Below, piece by piece: positions 1 to 6,410 of a stretch of DNA of 13,897 nt (its first letter is position 1; every line of letters starts with the position of its first letter). The stretch covers positions 1 through 13,897 of the forward strand of contig CANRGW010000018.1 in NCBI GenBank assembly GCA_947630205.1, read 5' to 3'. The notes beneath the pieces are model-generated. The model was given only the letters and a program-made list of their open reading frames with translations, had not been told where the DNA came from and searched no databases. The position numbers were made by a program, and so were the translations under genes. Source of the stretch: an uncultured Bacilli bacterium (GTDB lineage Bacteria; Bacillota_I; Bacilli_A; RF39; UBA660).

Positions 1-504
1 GTTACAGGACGTGTTGAACGTGGACGTTTAAAATTAAATGATGAAGTTGAAATTGTTGGTATTAAACCTACTCAAAAAACTGTTGTTACAGGAATTGAAA
101 TGTTTAGAAAACAATTAGACTTTGCTGAAGCAGGAGATAATGCTGGAGTATTACTTCGTGGTATTGCTCGTGAAGATGTTGAACGTGGACAAGTTCTTGC
201 TAAACCAGGAACAGTTACACCTCATACTAAATTTGAAGCAGAAGTTTATGTTCTATCTAAAGAAGAAGGTGGACGTCATACTCCATTCTTTGCAAACTAT
301 CGTCCTCAATTCTATTTCCGTACTACTGATGTAACTGGTGTTATTGAGTTACCTCAAGGAACAGAAATGGTTATGCCAGGTGATAATGTAACAATTACAG
401 TTGAATTAATTCACCCAATTGCTCTTGAACAAGGAACTAAATTCTCTATCCGTGAAGGTGGAAGAACTGTAGGTGCTGGTTCAGTTAGCAAAATTGATAA
501 ATAA
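1..504 (+). CDS. tuf: Elongation factor Tu, C-terminal part (5' end outside window)
   Basis: EF-Tu is the GTPase that delivers aminoacyl-tRNA to the ribosomal A site. About 167 residues are present, covering domains 2 and 3; the GTPase domain lies before the window. The frame is open from base 1 and reads VTGRVERG at the start of domain 2, then LLRGIAREDVERGQVLAKPG, KPHTKFEAE-type strand sequence, GGRHTPFF, RPQFYFRTTDVTG and the C-terminal REGGRTVGAGSV, all hallmark EF-Tu segments. It ends with tandem TAA stops and is followed by a hairpin terminator, as expected for the last gene of an operon. Arginine is mostly CGT here, whereas the rest of the window prefers AGA; this fits translational selection on a highly expressed gene. 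Identification is effectively certain. Confidence 0.98.
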   Translation, partial: VTGRVERGRLKLNDEVEIVGIKPTQKTVVTGIEMFRKQLDFAEAGDNAGVLLRGIAREDVERGQVLAKPGTVTPHTKFEAEVYVLSKEEGGRHTPFFANYRPQFYFRTTDVTGVIELPQGTEMVMPGDNVTITVELIHPIALEQGTKFSIREGGRTVGAGSVSKIDK

Positions 505-524
505 TAAAAATAAATTAGTATAAA

Positions 525-552
525 AAGTCAAGTAGAAATACTTGCTTTTTTT
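525..552 (+). terminator. Rho-independent terminator of tuf
   Basis: Twenty bases after the tuf stop, CAAGTA and TACTTG (529-534 and 539-544) form a 6-bp stem closed by a GAAA tetraloop. Flanking A and T runs can lengthen the stem, and a T tract follows at 546-552. Confidence 0.85.
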
Positions 553-790
553 CGTTAAAGATAAAAGTTTAATAATTAGTAGTTTTTAAAAATTTAGGTA
601 AAAGAAAGTTTTTGTTTTAATTATATTTTATTTAAGAAAATTTTTTTTAAAAAATAACTATGTTCTTCTATTCTAAATTTCATCTATAGACTATCTTGAT
701 TTAAAAGGTAACTTTAAATGTCATGTATCATAAGAAAAATTCAAAAGCCAAATAATTTTTTTTTAAGAAGCGAAGGATTGTAAATTACTT
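553..790. other. Intergenic AT-rich stretch without a recognisable gene
   Basis: Between the tuf terminator and the next promoter there are about 240 bases rich in T and A runs. I see no open frame with a ribosome binding site, no tRNA-like fold and no repeat unit. It separates two transcription units and may hold upstream promoter elements. Confidence 0.5.
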
Positions 791-819
791 TTGCATTAAT
801 TTAAATTTTGTGTTATATT
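791..819 (+). promoter_or_regulatory. Sigma-A type promoter for the M23 peptidase gene
   Basis: TTGCAT (791-796) lies 17 bp before TATATT (814-819), and TG at 811-812 makes an extended -10. The predicted start near 826 gives a leader of about 23 nt. AAAGGG (835-840) sits eight bases before the ATG at 849. Confidence 0.7.
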
Positions 820-848
820 ATCTATATATATAATAAAGGGCTGATGAT

Positions 849-2051
849 ATGAAAAGAAAAAAATTTTTATTATGTGTTTTTTTGATATCCTTTATGGTTT
901 TACCCCTTCGAATTGAGGCTAAAACTTTAAATGATTTTCGAAATGAATTACAAGCATTAAAAGAAAAAAAGGCTAATCAAGAACATGAAAAAGCCTTAAC
1001 TGAGAATGAAATTAGTTCGGTTAGTAAAAAAATTGAAAGTGTAACTAATAAAATTTCTGATAGTGAAAAAACGATAAAGAAACTTGGTGATGAAATTGAA
1101 AAGTTAAATGAAGAGGGCAAACAACGGGAATTAGAGATTAAAGAAGTTATGCATTTTTTACAAATTGCTAATGGTGAAAGTTCTTATTTAGAATATATAT
1201 TTGGGGCTAAAGATATAACAGATTTTATTTATCGAAGTGCGATAAGTGGGCAATTAGTTGCTTATAATGATAAATTAATTGCGGAATATAATGAAACAAT
1301 TAAACAAAATGAAAAGAAACAAGGAGAATTAAAAACAGAGATAACTAATTTGGATAAACAACAAAAAGAATTAGAAGTAAGTTTAGCATCCCTTGGAGAT
1401 GAACTTAATAAAATGACCGATGTATCTTTATCAACAGATGAAGAAATAGCCGCGGCTGAAAAAAATATTAAAATGTATGAAGATTTAGGTTGTAAAGATA
1501 ATGAGGAAATTAGTCAATGTACTAGTAAAGTACCATATTCTGGTGGTTTTGTAAGACCACTTACAAGTGGAAGAATTACAAGTAATTATGGTTGGCGTTG
1601 CTATACAAGAAATAATGGTTCTTATTATTGTGGCAATCATAATGGTATTGATATTGCTGGTGGTGGAACAGATGTTTATGCAGCAGCCCCAGGAACGGTT
1701 GGAGCAATTTTATGGGAACAAAGTTGTGGTGGTAACATGATATTTATTCATCATAATATCGCGGGAACTTATTATACAACGGCTTACTTCCATACAAAAA
1801 ATATCCGAATAAATGTTGGGGATTATGTTGACCAAAATACAATAATAGCAACGATGGGCGGAACACCTGATACTTGGTGGTATGATAAATGTACAACGGG
1901 AGGTCATTTACATTTTGCTGTTGCTAGAGGTTTATATATGAAAGATTACATTTACTTTTCTGAATATGAAGCAAGAAATGTTGACCCAACTTCTGTTGTT
2001 AATTTTCCACCATATGGAGTATGGTTCTCTAATCGGGTTACAAAATATTAA
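849..2051 (+). CDS. Secreted M23-family peptidoglycan endopeptidase with N-terminal coiled coil
   Basis: A predicted cell-wall hydrolase that cuts peptide cross-links outside the membrane. The 400-residue product starts with a signal peptide (KRKK, then a hydrophobic run, probable cleavage near EAK, residue 25). A long Lys/Glu-rich coiled coil follows at about 27-210, as in EnvC/PcsB-type regulators, and the M23 (LytM) domain covers about 233-385. The zinc-site residues are all present: H264 and D268 in NHNGIDIA, H315 in AYFHT, and H353/H355 in GGHLHF. An active peptidase is therefore expected, unlike EnvC-type proteins that have lost ligands. Unusually, the exported part carries six cysteines (215, 224, 251, 261, 293, 348), two of them flanking an insert just before the first zinc ligand. 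The coiled coil suggests control by a partner such as FtsEX (inference). The gene has its own promoter and a nested terminator. Confidence 0.93.
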   Translation: MKRKKFLLCVFLISFMVLPLRIEAKTLNDFRNELQALKEKKANQEHEKALTENEISSVSKKIESVTNKISDSEKTIKKLGDEIEKLNEEGKQRELEIKEVMHFLQIANGESSYLEYIFGAKDITDFIYRSAISGQLVAYNDKLIAEYNETIKQNEKKQGELKTEITNLDKQQKELEVSLASLGDELNKMTDVSLSTDEEIAAAEKNIKMYEDLGCKDNEEISQCTSKVPYSGGFVRPLTSGRITSNYGWRCYTRNNGSYYCGNHNGIDIAGGGTDVYAAAPGTVGAILWEQSCGGNMIFIHHNIAGTYYTTAYFHTKNIRINVGDYVDQNTIIATMGGTPDTWWYDKCTTGGHLHFAVARGLYMKDYIYFSEYEARNVDPTSVVNFPPYGVWFSNRVTKY

Positions 2052-2056
2052 AAATT

Positions 2057-2128
2057 AAAAAATGTCATTGGATATGAACTAGTTTCTCTATAAAAACTAA
2101 GTTCATGTCTTTTTTTGACATTTTTTTT
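2057..2128 (+). terminator. Nested-stem terminator after the M23 gene
   Basis: An outer stem pairs AAAATGTCA (from about 2059) with TGACATTTT (from 2116). Inside it ATGAAC-T-AGTTT (2074-2085) pairs with AAACTAAGTTCAT (2094-2106) with a one-base bulge. Two T runs follow, at 2109-2116 and 2121-2128. Either half could terminate alone. Confidence 0.75.
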
Positions 2129-2160
2129 AAATTTTTTTCTTATAATTAATTCGTGATATT

Positions 2161-2331
2161 ATGAAAGTAAAAATATTTGATGAAGAACACGAAAGCGATT
2201 TAGAAAAAAGTATTAATGATTTTTTAAAAGATAATGATATTGAAGTAATAGATATTAAATTTTCAACTAGTGTTTCGGTCTTTGGAGAAGAACAAATCTT
2301 TTGTTTCTCGGCTATGATTATTTATTATTAA
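2161..2331 (+). CDS. cse60: Cse60-like sporulation protein, 56 residues
   Basis: A short gene that is easily missed. The ATG at 2161 begins MKVKIFDEEHESDLEKSIN, continues through VIDIKFSTSV and ends EEQIFCFSAMIIYY. The N-terminal KVKxFDEEHExDLE block and the C-terminal FCFSAMIIY block match what I recall of the Cse60 family (B. subtilis YteV, about 60 residues), reported there as a sigma-E-controlled mother-cell protein of unknown biochemical function. The product is probably a small cytosolic alpha/beta protein with no signal peptide. A perfect TATAAT at 2141-2146 lies 15 bases before the start, and a TTGACA at 2115-2120 inside the preceding terminator is 20 bp upstream of it, which is too far for an ideal promoter. 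The ribosome site is weak (GTGAT). The stop overlaps that of the convergent gene by four bases. It implies a spore-forming or recently spore-forming host. Confidence 0.78.
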   Translation: MKVKIFDEEHESDLEKSINDFLKDNDIEVIDIKFSTSVSVFGEEQIFCFSAMIIYY

Positions 2332-2558
2332 AGCATATACATATTGTCATTATCATCAGGATTATTTTTTAAAAAAGTAGGATTGCCTCCTTCAAGGCGA
2401 TTTAATCTATTTTCTAACATTTTAATTTGTCTTTCAATTCTATTTATTTTATTATTTAGTCTTTCATAAATGTTTTCATTATAATTATTCATATTAAAAT
2501 TAGGGTTCATATTTTGGTTTGGATTTATATTTCCAAAATAAGGCATTTGATTATTCAT
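2328..2558 (-). CDS. Small Asn-rich coiled-coil protein of unknown function
   Basis: A 76-residue product. I chose the ATG at 2558 because a perfect AAGGAGG (2570-2564 on the minus strand) precedes it; a longer frame to 2645 would start inside the divergent trmB start region and lacks a site. Residues 1-33 are low complexity, rich in Asn, Met, Pro and Phe (PYFGNINPNQNMNPNF). Residues 34-65 form an amphipathic helix or coiled coil (ERLNNKINRIERQIKMLENR). The tail is acidic and polar. There is no signal peptide or membrane segment. The composition recalls small spore-coat or spore-associated proteins, and the neighbour is Cse60-like, but the family is not recognised and the sporulation role is a guess. 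It is convergent with the Cse60-like gene (stops overlap) and divergent from trmB. Confidence 0.78.
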   Translation of the reverse strand: MNNQMPYFGNINPNQNMNPNFNMNNYNENIYERLNNKINRIERQIKMLENRLNRLEGGNPTFLKNNPDDNDNMYML

Positions 2559-2575
2559 AAATTCCTCCTTTATTT

Positions 2576-2602
2576 TATTATATGTACTTTTTAAAATAAT
2601 GT
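2576..2602 (-). promoter_or_regulatory. Promoter of the Asn-rich gene, possibly mother-cell sigma type
   Basis: On the minus strand CATATAATA (2584-2576) contains TATAAT and also fits the sigma-K -10 pattern CATAnnnTA, with AC sixteen bases upstream (2602-2601). No good sigma-A -35 is present. The predicted start near 2569 would leave almost no sequence before the ribosome site, so the match may be chance in AT-rich DNA. Confidence 0.35.
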
Positions 2603-2610
2603 TTTTAGTG

Positions 2611-2632
2611 TATAATAAGTTAAACAAAGGAG
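2611..2632 (+). promoter_or_regulatory. Promoter -10 and ribosome site of trmB
   Basis: TATAAT (2611-2616) follows a weak T-rich -35 region. The predicted start near 2622 and AAAGGAG (2626-2632) give a leader of about 15 nt before the ATG at 2637. The promoter is back to back with that of the minus-strand gene. Confidence 0.55.
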
Positions 2633-2636
2633 ATTT

Positions 2637-3272
2637 ATGCGACAAAGAAATGTTAAAAATAAGAAGGAAATAATTAATACTTCAAGTTATTATATAGAAA
2701 ATCCTATGGATTATAAAGGTAAATGGCAAGAAGTTTTTAAAAATCATAATCCTATTGAAATAGAAATAGGAATGGGAAAAGGAAAATTTATTATTGAAAA
2801 GGCTTTAAGGTATCCTGATATTAATTTTATTGGAATAGAAAAATCTGATAGTATTTTAGCCTTAGCCTTAAAGAAAGTTCCGGCCAATTTAAAAAATTTA
2901 AAGATGTTAAGACTTGATGCTTTAAATATTTCAGAAGTTTTTGCTAAAGAAATTACAACAATTTATTTAAATTTTTCTGATCCTTGGCCAAAAGCAAGAC
3001 ATGAAAAGAGAAGACTAACAAGTTCTAGATTTTTAGATAAATATGCTTTAATATTTAAAAATAAAGCCCATATTGTAATGAAAACCGACAATAAAGATTT
3101 ATTTTCCTATAGTATTAAAACTTTAAATAATTATGGTTATTACATTTTAGATATAACTTTTGATTTAGAAACTTTAAATGATTTAGATAATATAAAAACG
3201 GAATATGAAGAAAAATTTACAAAACTTAACAAACCAATATATAAAATAGAGGTTGTAAAAACAGAAAAATAA
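2637..3272 (+). CDS. trmB: tRNA (guanine-N7-)-methyltransferase
   Basis: Transfers a methyl group from S-adenosylmethionine to N7 of G46 in the variable loop of tRNA, in the cytosol. The 211-residue product has the usual length for bacterial TrmB and the Rossmann-type order of motifs: SAM-binding EIGMGKGKF (43-51), IGIEKS (65-70) with the acidic residue that contacts SAM, LRLDALN (91-97), the family signature NFSDPWPKARHEKRR (112-126) holding the catalytic Asp, TDN (150-152), and the C-terminal TEYEEKF (188-194) of the G46-binding region. No key residue is missing. In B. subtilis trmB (ytmQ) lies in the same neighbourhood as ytxGH, and a similar association appears downstream here. No terminator separates it from the next gene, which has its own extended -10. 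Confidence 0.97.
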   Translation: MRQRNVKNKKEIINTSSYYIENPMDYKGKWQEVFKNHNPIEIEIGMGKGKFIIEKALRYPDINFIGIEKSDSILALALKKVPANLKNLKMLRLDALNISEVFAKEITTIYLNFSDPWPKARHEKRRLTSSRFLDKYALIFKNKAHIVMKTDNKDLFSYSIKTLNNYGYYILDITFDLETLNDLDNIKTEYEEKFTKLNKPIYKIEVVKTEK

Positions 3273-3301
3273 AAAAAGGACTATGTATTTAGAAAAAAAT
3301 T

Positions 3302-3310
3302 TGTTATAAT
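3302..3310 (+). promoter_or_regulatory. Extended -10 promoter of the lipoprotein-YtxH cluster
   Basis: TGTTATAAT (3302-3310) is a perfect extended -10; the -35 position holds only a weak match (TATGTA, 3282-3287). The start near 3317 implies a leader of about 14 nt containing AGGTGA before the ATG at 3331. Confidence 0.6.
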
Positions 3311-3330
3311 AAAAATAGAGTAGGTGAAAT

Positions 3331-3999
3331 ATGAAAAAATATATATATCTCCCTCTTATACTTCTTTTATTTTGTGGTTGTAGTATCAATAAAGTAGAAG
3401 AAGAAAGTTTTGATAGTATTATAAATACTGTTTTATATAAAGATACTAATTTGTTTAATGTATCGTTTGAAGGGTATAAATTTTATTTACCTCGTGGAGC
3501 CCAAATTTCTGAGCAACATGATTATAATTTAGAAGTTAAAGATAGTAATGTTTTTTATTATTTATATATTGATACAATTGCTTATTATTATAAGACCAAA
3601 GTTGAGCATGAAATAGACTCGGATATCTTTTATTCTAAGAATTTAGAATATAATGGTAATTTTGGTTATATTGATATAACTAAGTTAAAAGATAAATACT
3701 TTTTAGAAGTAATGTATAATTTTTCTAAAATTGAAGCGTATGTTGAAGAAGATGATTTGTATAATTCTTTTTTAGATATATGTTATATTTTATCAACAAT
3801 TGATTATAACGATAGTGCAATTAGTTATCGACTTAGTAATAAAAAGTTAGCAACTAAATCTGAAGAATTTGATATTTTTACTTCGAAAAAAGATACAGAT
3901 AATTTCTTAGAGTATGTAGAAGAATTTGATAATTATGATGCTAATAAAGATAATGTCCAGGATAATGATATAATAAATCCAGAAAAAGATGACAATTAG
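3331..3999 (+). CDS. Putative lipoprotein of unknown function
   Basis: The 222-residue product begins with a lipoprotein-type signal peptide: MKKYIYLPL, a Leu-rich core and LLFCGC, with Cys17 as the expected lipidated residue. Phe at -3 and Cys at -2 are unusual but tolerated in Firmicute lipoboxes. The mature part would be anchored on the outer face of the membrane. It is rich in Tyr, Asp and Asn, with beta-like segments (VSFEGYKFYLPRGAQ, residues 44-58, and FGYIDITKLKDKYFLEVMY, about 111-129). Residues beyond about 170 become acidic and probably disordered. I do not recognise the family. It leads a run of four same-strand genes with short gaps (12, 3 and 1 bases), so it is probably co-transcribed with the envelope-associated genes that follow. 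Confidence 0.85.
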   Translation: MKKYIYLPLILLLFCGCSINKVEEESFDSIINTVLYKDTNLFNVSFEGYKFYLPRGAQISEQHDYNLEVKDSNVFYYLYIDTIAYYYKTKVEHEIDSDIFYSKNLEYNGNFGYIDITKLKDKYFLEVMYNFSKIEAYVEEDDLYNSFLDICYILSTIDYNDSAISYRLSNKKLATKSEEFDIFTSKKDTDNFLEYVEEFDNYDANKDNVQDNDIINPEKDDN

Positions 4000-4011
4000 G
4001 AAGGTGAAAAA

Positions 4012-4929
4012 ATGGGATTTGTAGATAAACTTAAAAACATTTTTTTTGAAGAAGAGGAAGAAGAAGACGAAGAAATAGAAGATACAAGACCTCCTAAAAA
4101 GGAAAAAGAAGAAATTGCTCGAAGAGTTGAAATTCCTAAAAGAAGAAAAGATAAAGAGGTAACAGAGGTTGAAATCAAAGAAGAACCGGTTCCTTTAGAT
4201 AATGATGAAATAGATGATGACTTCTTTGAAATAAAAAAAGAGCCTCCAAAGAAAGAGCCTCCTAAAAAAGAACCATCTAAGATAAATGATTTAATATTTG
4301 ATGATGAAGATTTTATTTTAGATATTCCTAAAAAGGAAGAAGTTGAAGTAAAAACGCCAAAGGCTCCAGAAGTAAAAGAAACAAGAATGCCTGAAAATAC
4401 TTCTTTAAAATATGAAAAACCAGTTTATGAATATACAAGTAGACAAGAAAGAGAAGTAAAAAAAGTCTTTACTCCATCGCCAATTATTTCTCCAATTTAT
4501 GGAATATTAGATAAAAATTATAAAAAAGAAGAAGTTAAAGAAAGAAAAGAAATAAGAATTTATAGTAGAAGTGAACGGATGGATTTAGATAGTGTTCGGA
4601 ATAAAGCCTTTGGCGATTTAGAAACCCAGTTATTCCCTAGTTCTTCCGAAAAAGATGAGAAAGAAGAAATGCCCGAAGAGTCTCCTAAGGATATCAAAAA
4701 AGTAAAAGAGAAAATGCAAAAAGAAAATAAACCAGCAATTGATAAAGTAACTTTAGGAGAAGCCGATGAATATTTTAATGATTTAGGACTTGCTTATAAT
4801 ACAGATTATAAAGATATTTCTAAGGAAATAAATGATGGAAAAGTTCCAAAAGATGAAGAACCAAATGAAGATAAATTAGAAGATAATTTATTTGATTTGA
4901 TCGAGTCAATGTATGATAAGGAGGATTAA
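4012..4929 (+). CDS. Acidic disordered protein with SepF/SftA-like membrane-binding N-terminus
   Basis: The 305-residue product is almost entirely charged and probably disordered. Residues 1-12 (MGFVDKLKNIFF) form a short amphipathic helix followed by a run of Glu, closely resembling the membrane-targeting N-terminus of SepF. No SepF domain follows. A PPKKE repeat lies at 77-90. Three islands look structured or conserved: FTPSPIISPIYGILDKNY (153-170), ADEYFNDLGLAYNTDY (251-266) and a C-terminal helix DNLFDLIESMYD (291-302). The SPIYG motif recalls a motif I remember from the N-terminal linker of the septal DNA translocase SftA. In B. subtilis the order is sftA, murC, ytxG, ytxH, and this gene sits directly before ytxG- and ytxH-like genes. 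I infer a septum- or membrane-associated adaptor, possibly a stand-alone SftA-type linker lacking the motor. Start ATG 4012 follows GGAAGGTGA. Confidence 0.85.
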   Translation: MGFVDKLKNIFFEEEEEEDEEIEDTRPPKKEKEEIARRVEIPKRRKDKEVTEVEIKEEPVPLDNDEIDDDFFEIKKEPPKKEPPKKEPSKINDLIFDDEDFILDIPKKEEVEVKTPKAPEVKETRMPENTSLKYEKPVYEYTSRQEREVKKVFTPSPIISPIYGILDKNYKKEEVKERKEIRIYSRSERMDLDSVRNKAFGDLETQLFPSSSEKDEKEEMPEESPKDIKKVKEKMQKENKPAIDKVTLGEADEYFNDLGLAYNTDYKDISKEINDGKVPKDEEPNEDKLEDNLFDLIESMYDKED

Positions 4930-4932
4930 AAG

Positions 4933-5214
4933 GTGGATTTTTTGTTAATTTTGCTTACGATTTTTGGTATAATTTTGCTTATTGCTTTAATAATATTATG
5001 TATAAGACTAAATTATACAATTAGTAGAGTTAATTTGCTTTTGGATGATGTAAATGATAAAATGAAAACAGTTAATCAAGTATTTTCGGTAGTTTCCAAA
5101 GTTACAACAGGTATTTCTATGGTAAATGATAAAATAGTTGAAACAATTGTTGGTTTAATTACAAATATAGCATCTAAAAGAAAGAAAAAAGTAGAAGAAG
5201 AGGAGGAATTTTAA
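4933..5214 (+). CDS. YtxG-like (DUF948-type) small membrane protein
   Basis: The 93-residue product has one N-terminal membrane helix (about 2-24, DFLLILLTIFGIILLIALI...). A helix rich in Val, Asn and Asp follows (about 28-78), which should form a coiled coil, and the tail is strongly charged (KRKKKVEEEEEF). This is the architecture of DUF948 (YtxG) proteins, general-stress or envelope proteins without known activity. The start is GTG at 4933, supported by AAGGAGG (4918-4924) eight bases upstream; the site overlaps the end of the preceding gene, so the two are probably translationally coupled. The next gene, a YtxH protein, begins two bases after its stop, matching the ytxG-ytxH pair of Bacillus. 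Family assignment rests on architecture and synteny more than on residue motifs. Confidence 0.85.
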   Translation: MDFLLILLTIFGIILLIALIILCIRLNYTISRVNLLLDDVNDKMKTVNQVFSVVSKVTTGISMVNDKIVETIVGLITNIASKRKKKVEEEEEF

Positions 5215-5215
5215 G

Positions 5216-5662
5216 ATGTCAAAGAAAAAATGTTTTGGTAATTTAGTATTAGGAGCAGCAATTGGAGCCAGTCTAGGAATTTTATTTGCACCTAAAAAGG
5301 GAAGTGAAACAAGAAAAGAATTAAAAAATAAGATGCTTGATTTAGTATCAAGTGCAAAAGAATTAAGTATTTCGGATGTTTCACAAATGGTAGAAGATAA
5401 AATAAATGAAATAAGAAAAGATTTAAATGATTTAGATAAAGAAAAAGTTTTAAAAATTGCTAAAAAGAAATCAGATGATATAAAGAAAAAATGTCAAGAT
5501 TTAGTTGATTTAGCCATTGAAAAAGGAACCCCCGTTTTAAAAGAAGCAGCCGAAGATGTTCGAGACAAAACGATTGAAGTTATGAAAGATATGATTGCTA
5601 AATTAGAAAAACTACCAGAACCAGATAAAGAATTAGGTCATGCTTTAAAAAAGGAAAAATAA
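5216..5662 (+). CDS. YtxH domain-containing protein
   Basis: The 148-residue product has the YtxH signature: a Gly/Ala-rich single membrane helix (NLVLGAAIGASLGILFAP, residues 9-26) followed at once by KKGSETRKELKNK. The remainder is a long amphipathic helix, rich in Lys, Asp and Glu (about 40-140), probably a coiled coil on the cytosolic side. YtxH proteins are associated with stress in Bacillus; no biochemical activity is established to my knowledge. AGGAGG at 5201-5206 lies nine bases before the ATG, inside the end of the preceding gene, so translation is likely coupled. It ends the cluster that starts at 3331. Confidence 0.92.
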   Translation: MSKKKCFGNLVLGAAIGASLGILFAPKKGSETRKELKNKMLDLVSSAKELSISDVSQMVEDKINEIRKDLNDLDKEKVLKIAKKKSDDIKKKCQDLVDLAIEKGTPVLKEAAEDVRDKTIEVMKDMIAKLEKLPEPDKELGHALKKEK

Positions 5663-5680
5663 AAGTTTTTCTTTTTTTAT
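5650..5680 (+). terminator. Weak terminator overlapping the YtxH stop codon
   Basis: AAAAGGAAAAA before the stop can pair with TTTTTCTTTTTTT (5666-5678) around a TAAAAG loop, with one unpaired G. The stem is almost all A-T, but the T tract is long and a new promoter follows. Confidence 0.4.
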
Positions 5681-5732
5681 TATTTATTTACAATAAAGTG
5701 TCTAATTACTTTTAATTTTAAACTAGATAAGT

Positions 5733-5752
5733 TATACTTAATATAGTAGAGG
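5733..5752 (+). promoter_or_regulatory. Promoter -10 and ribosome site before the 200-residue helical protein
   Basis: TATACT (5733-5738) with a poor -35 (TTTTAA, 5710-5715) predicts a start near 5745. AGAGG (5748-5752) precedes the ATG at 5763 by ten bases. Confidence 0.45.
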
Positions 5753-5762
5753 ATATGGTTAT

Positions 5763-6365
5763 ATGACAAATCTAAGTTTAAAAGAGATATTTAATATTAT
5801 AAAAGAAGAATATAAACCTTTTTTAACTTTTGATAAAATTGAATTTATTGATAATTTAGATTATGATAATTTTTTTAAGTATCGTGATGATATTGTTTTA
5901 CCATATTTAAGTATAAGTGGAGATAGTTATTATTTAAAGAAAGAAAGTCCTCAACTAGAACAATTATTTTTTATGGCTTTATCTTTATTATGTGGTAATT
6001 TAAATCCTTTAAAAGTTGAACTTATTTTACTTGAAGTAAAAAAAATTATTTCTAAATATTTAGGGGAAATTACAAACTTTTATCAAGAATTAGAAATTGC
6101 TAATATTATAAAAGATGGTTTATTAAAGGATGTACCATTTAATGTTATTTTTTTGGAAAGTGATATTGAAATATTTAATTATTTAGTTTCTGAGAAAGGT
6201 TATAAAATAGCTAAACTTTATGTTGAAACTTCATATGAAATGCAAAAGAAAGTATTAAATCAAGGTGAATTTAATCCATTTAAGTATTTAGAAATAGCAA
6301 ATGATTTAAATTTTGATGATATATGTGATCGATTATATAATTTTATTAATACAAGAGTTATATAG
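5763..6365 (+). CDS. Hypothetical all-helical protein, 200 residues
   Basis: I do not recognise this protein. It is probably soluble: there is no signal peptide and no membrane-length hydrophobic run. The sequence reads as a succession of amphipathic helices, with a more hydrophobic block at 78-110 (LEQLFFMALSLLCGNLNPLKVELILLEV-type sequence) and an acidic, aromatic N-terminal third (FDKIEFIDNLDYDNFFKYRDD). No metal-binding or nucleotide-binding motif is visible. It starts after its own promoter and is followed 45 bases later by tspO, with no clear terminator between, so co-transcription with tspO and the polymerase gene is possible. Codon use is like that of the neighbours, so it is a real resident gene. 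Confidence 0.8.
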   Translation: MTNLSLKEIFNIIKEEYKPFLTFDKIEFIDNLDYDNFFKYRDDIVLPYLSISGDSYYLKKESPQLEQLFFMALSLLCGNLNPLKVELILLEVKKIISKYLGEITNFYQELEIANIIKDGLLKDVPFNVIFLESDIEIFNYLVSEKGYKIAKLYVETSYEMQKKVLNQGEFNPFKYLEIANDLNFDDICDRLYNFINTRVI

Positions 6366-6410
6366 TCGGTCTTTTTTTTAAGAGTTTTCATAGTATTAAG
6401 TGGTGAGATA

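Noticed and set aside
122..334. Second-frame open reading frame inside tuf
   Set aside because: It lies wholly within a certain EF-Tu frame, with no ribosome site and random composition.
1710..1907. Minus-strand open frame within the M23 domain
   Set aside because: It is antisense to the conserved zinc-ligand region; there is no start site, and similar shadows at 3183-3389, 6260-6517, 10055-10273 and 12850-13053 were dropped for the same reason.
3996..4178. Minus-strand open frame encoding a poly-Ser protein
   Set aside because: It is the antisense image of the Glu-rich repeat codons in the acidic protein gene; it has no ribosome site and its composition is explained by the sense strand.
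4231..4285. Tandem DNA repeat in the acidic protein gene
   Set aside because: The PPKKE unit repeats about three times at protein level, but synonymous codons differ, so it is a protein repeat rather than a mobile or phase-variable DNA repeat.
6355..6385. Terminator between the 200-residue protein and tspO
   Set aside because: There is a T8 run after CGGTC but no stable stem before it; the possible AAGAG/CTTTT pairing is too weak.
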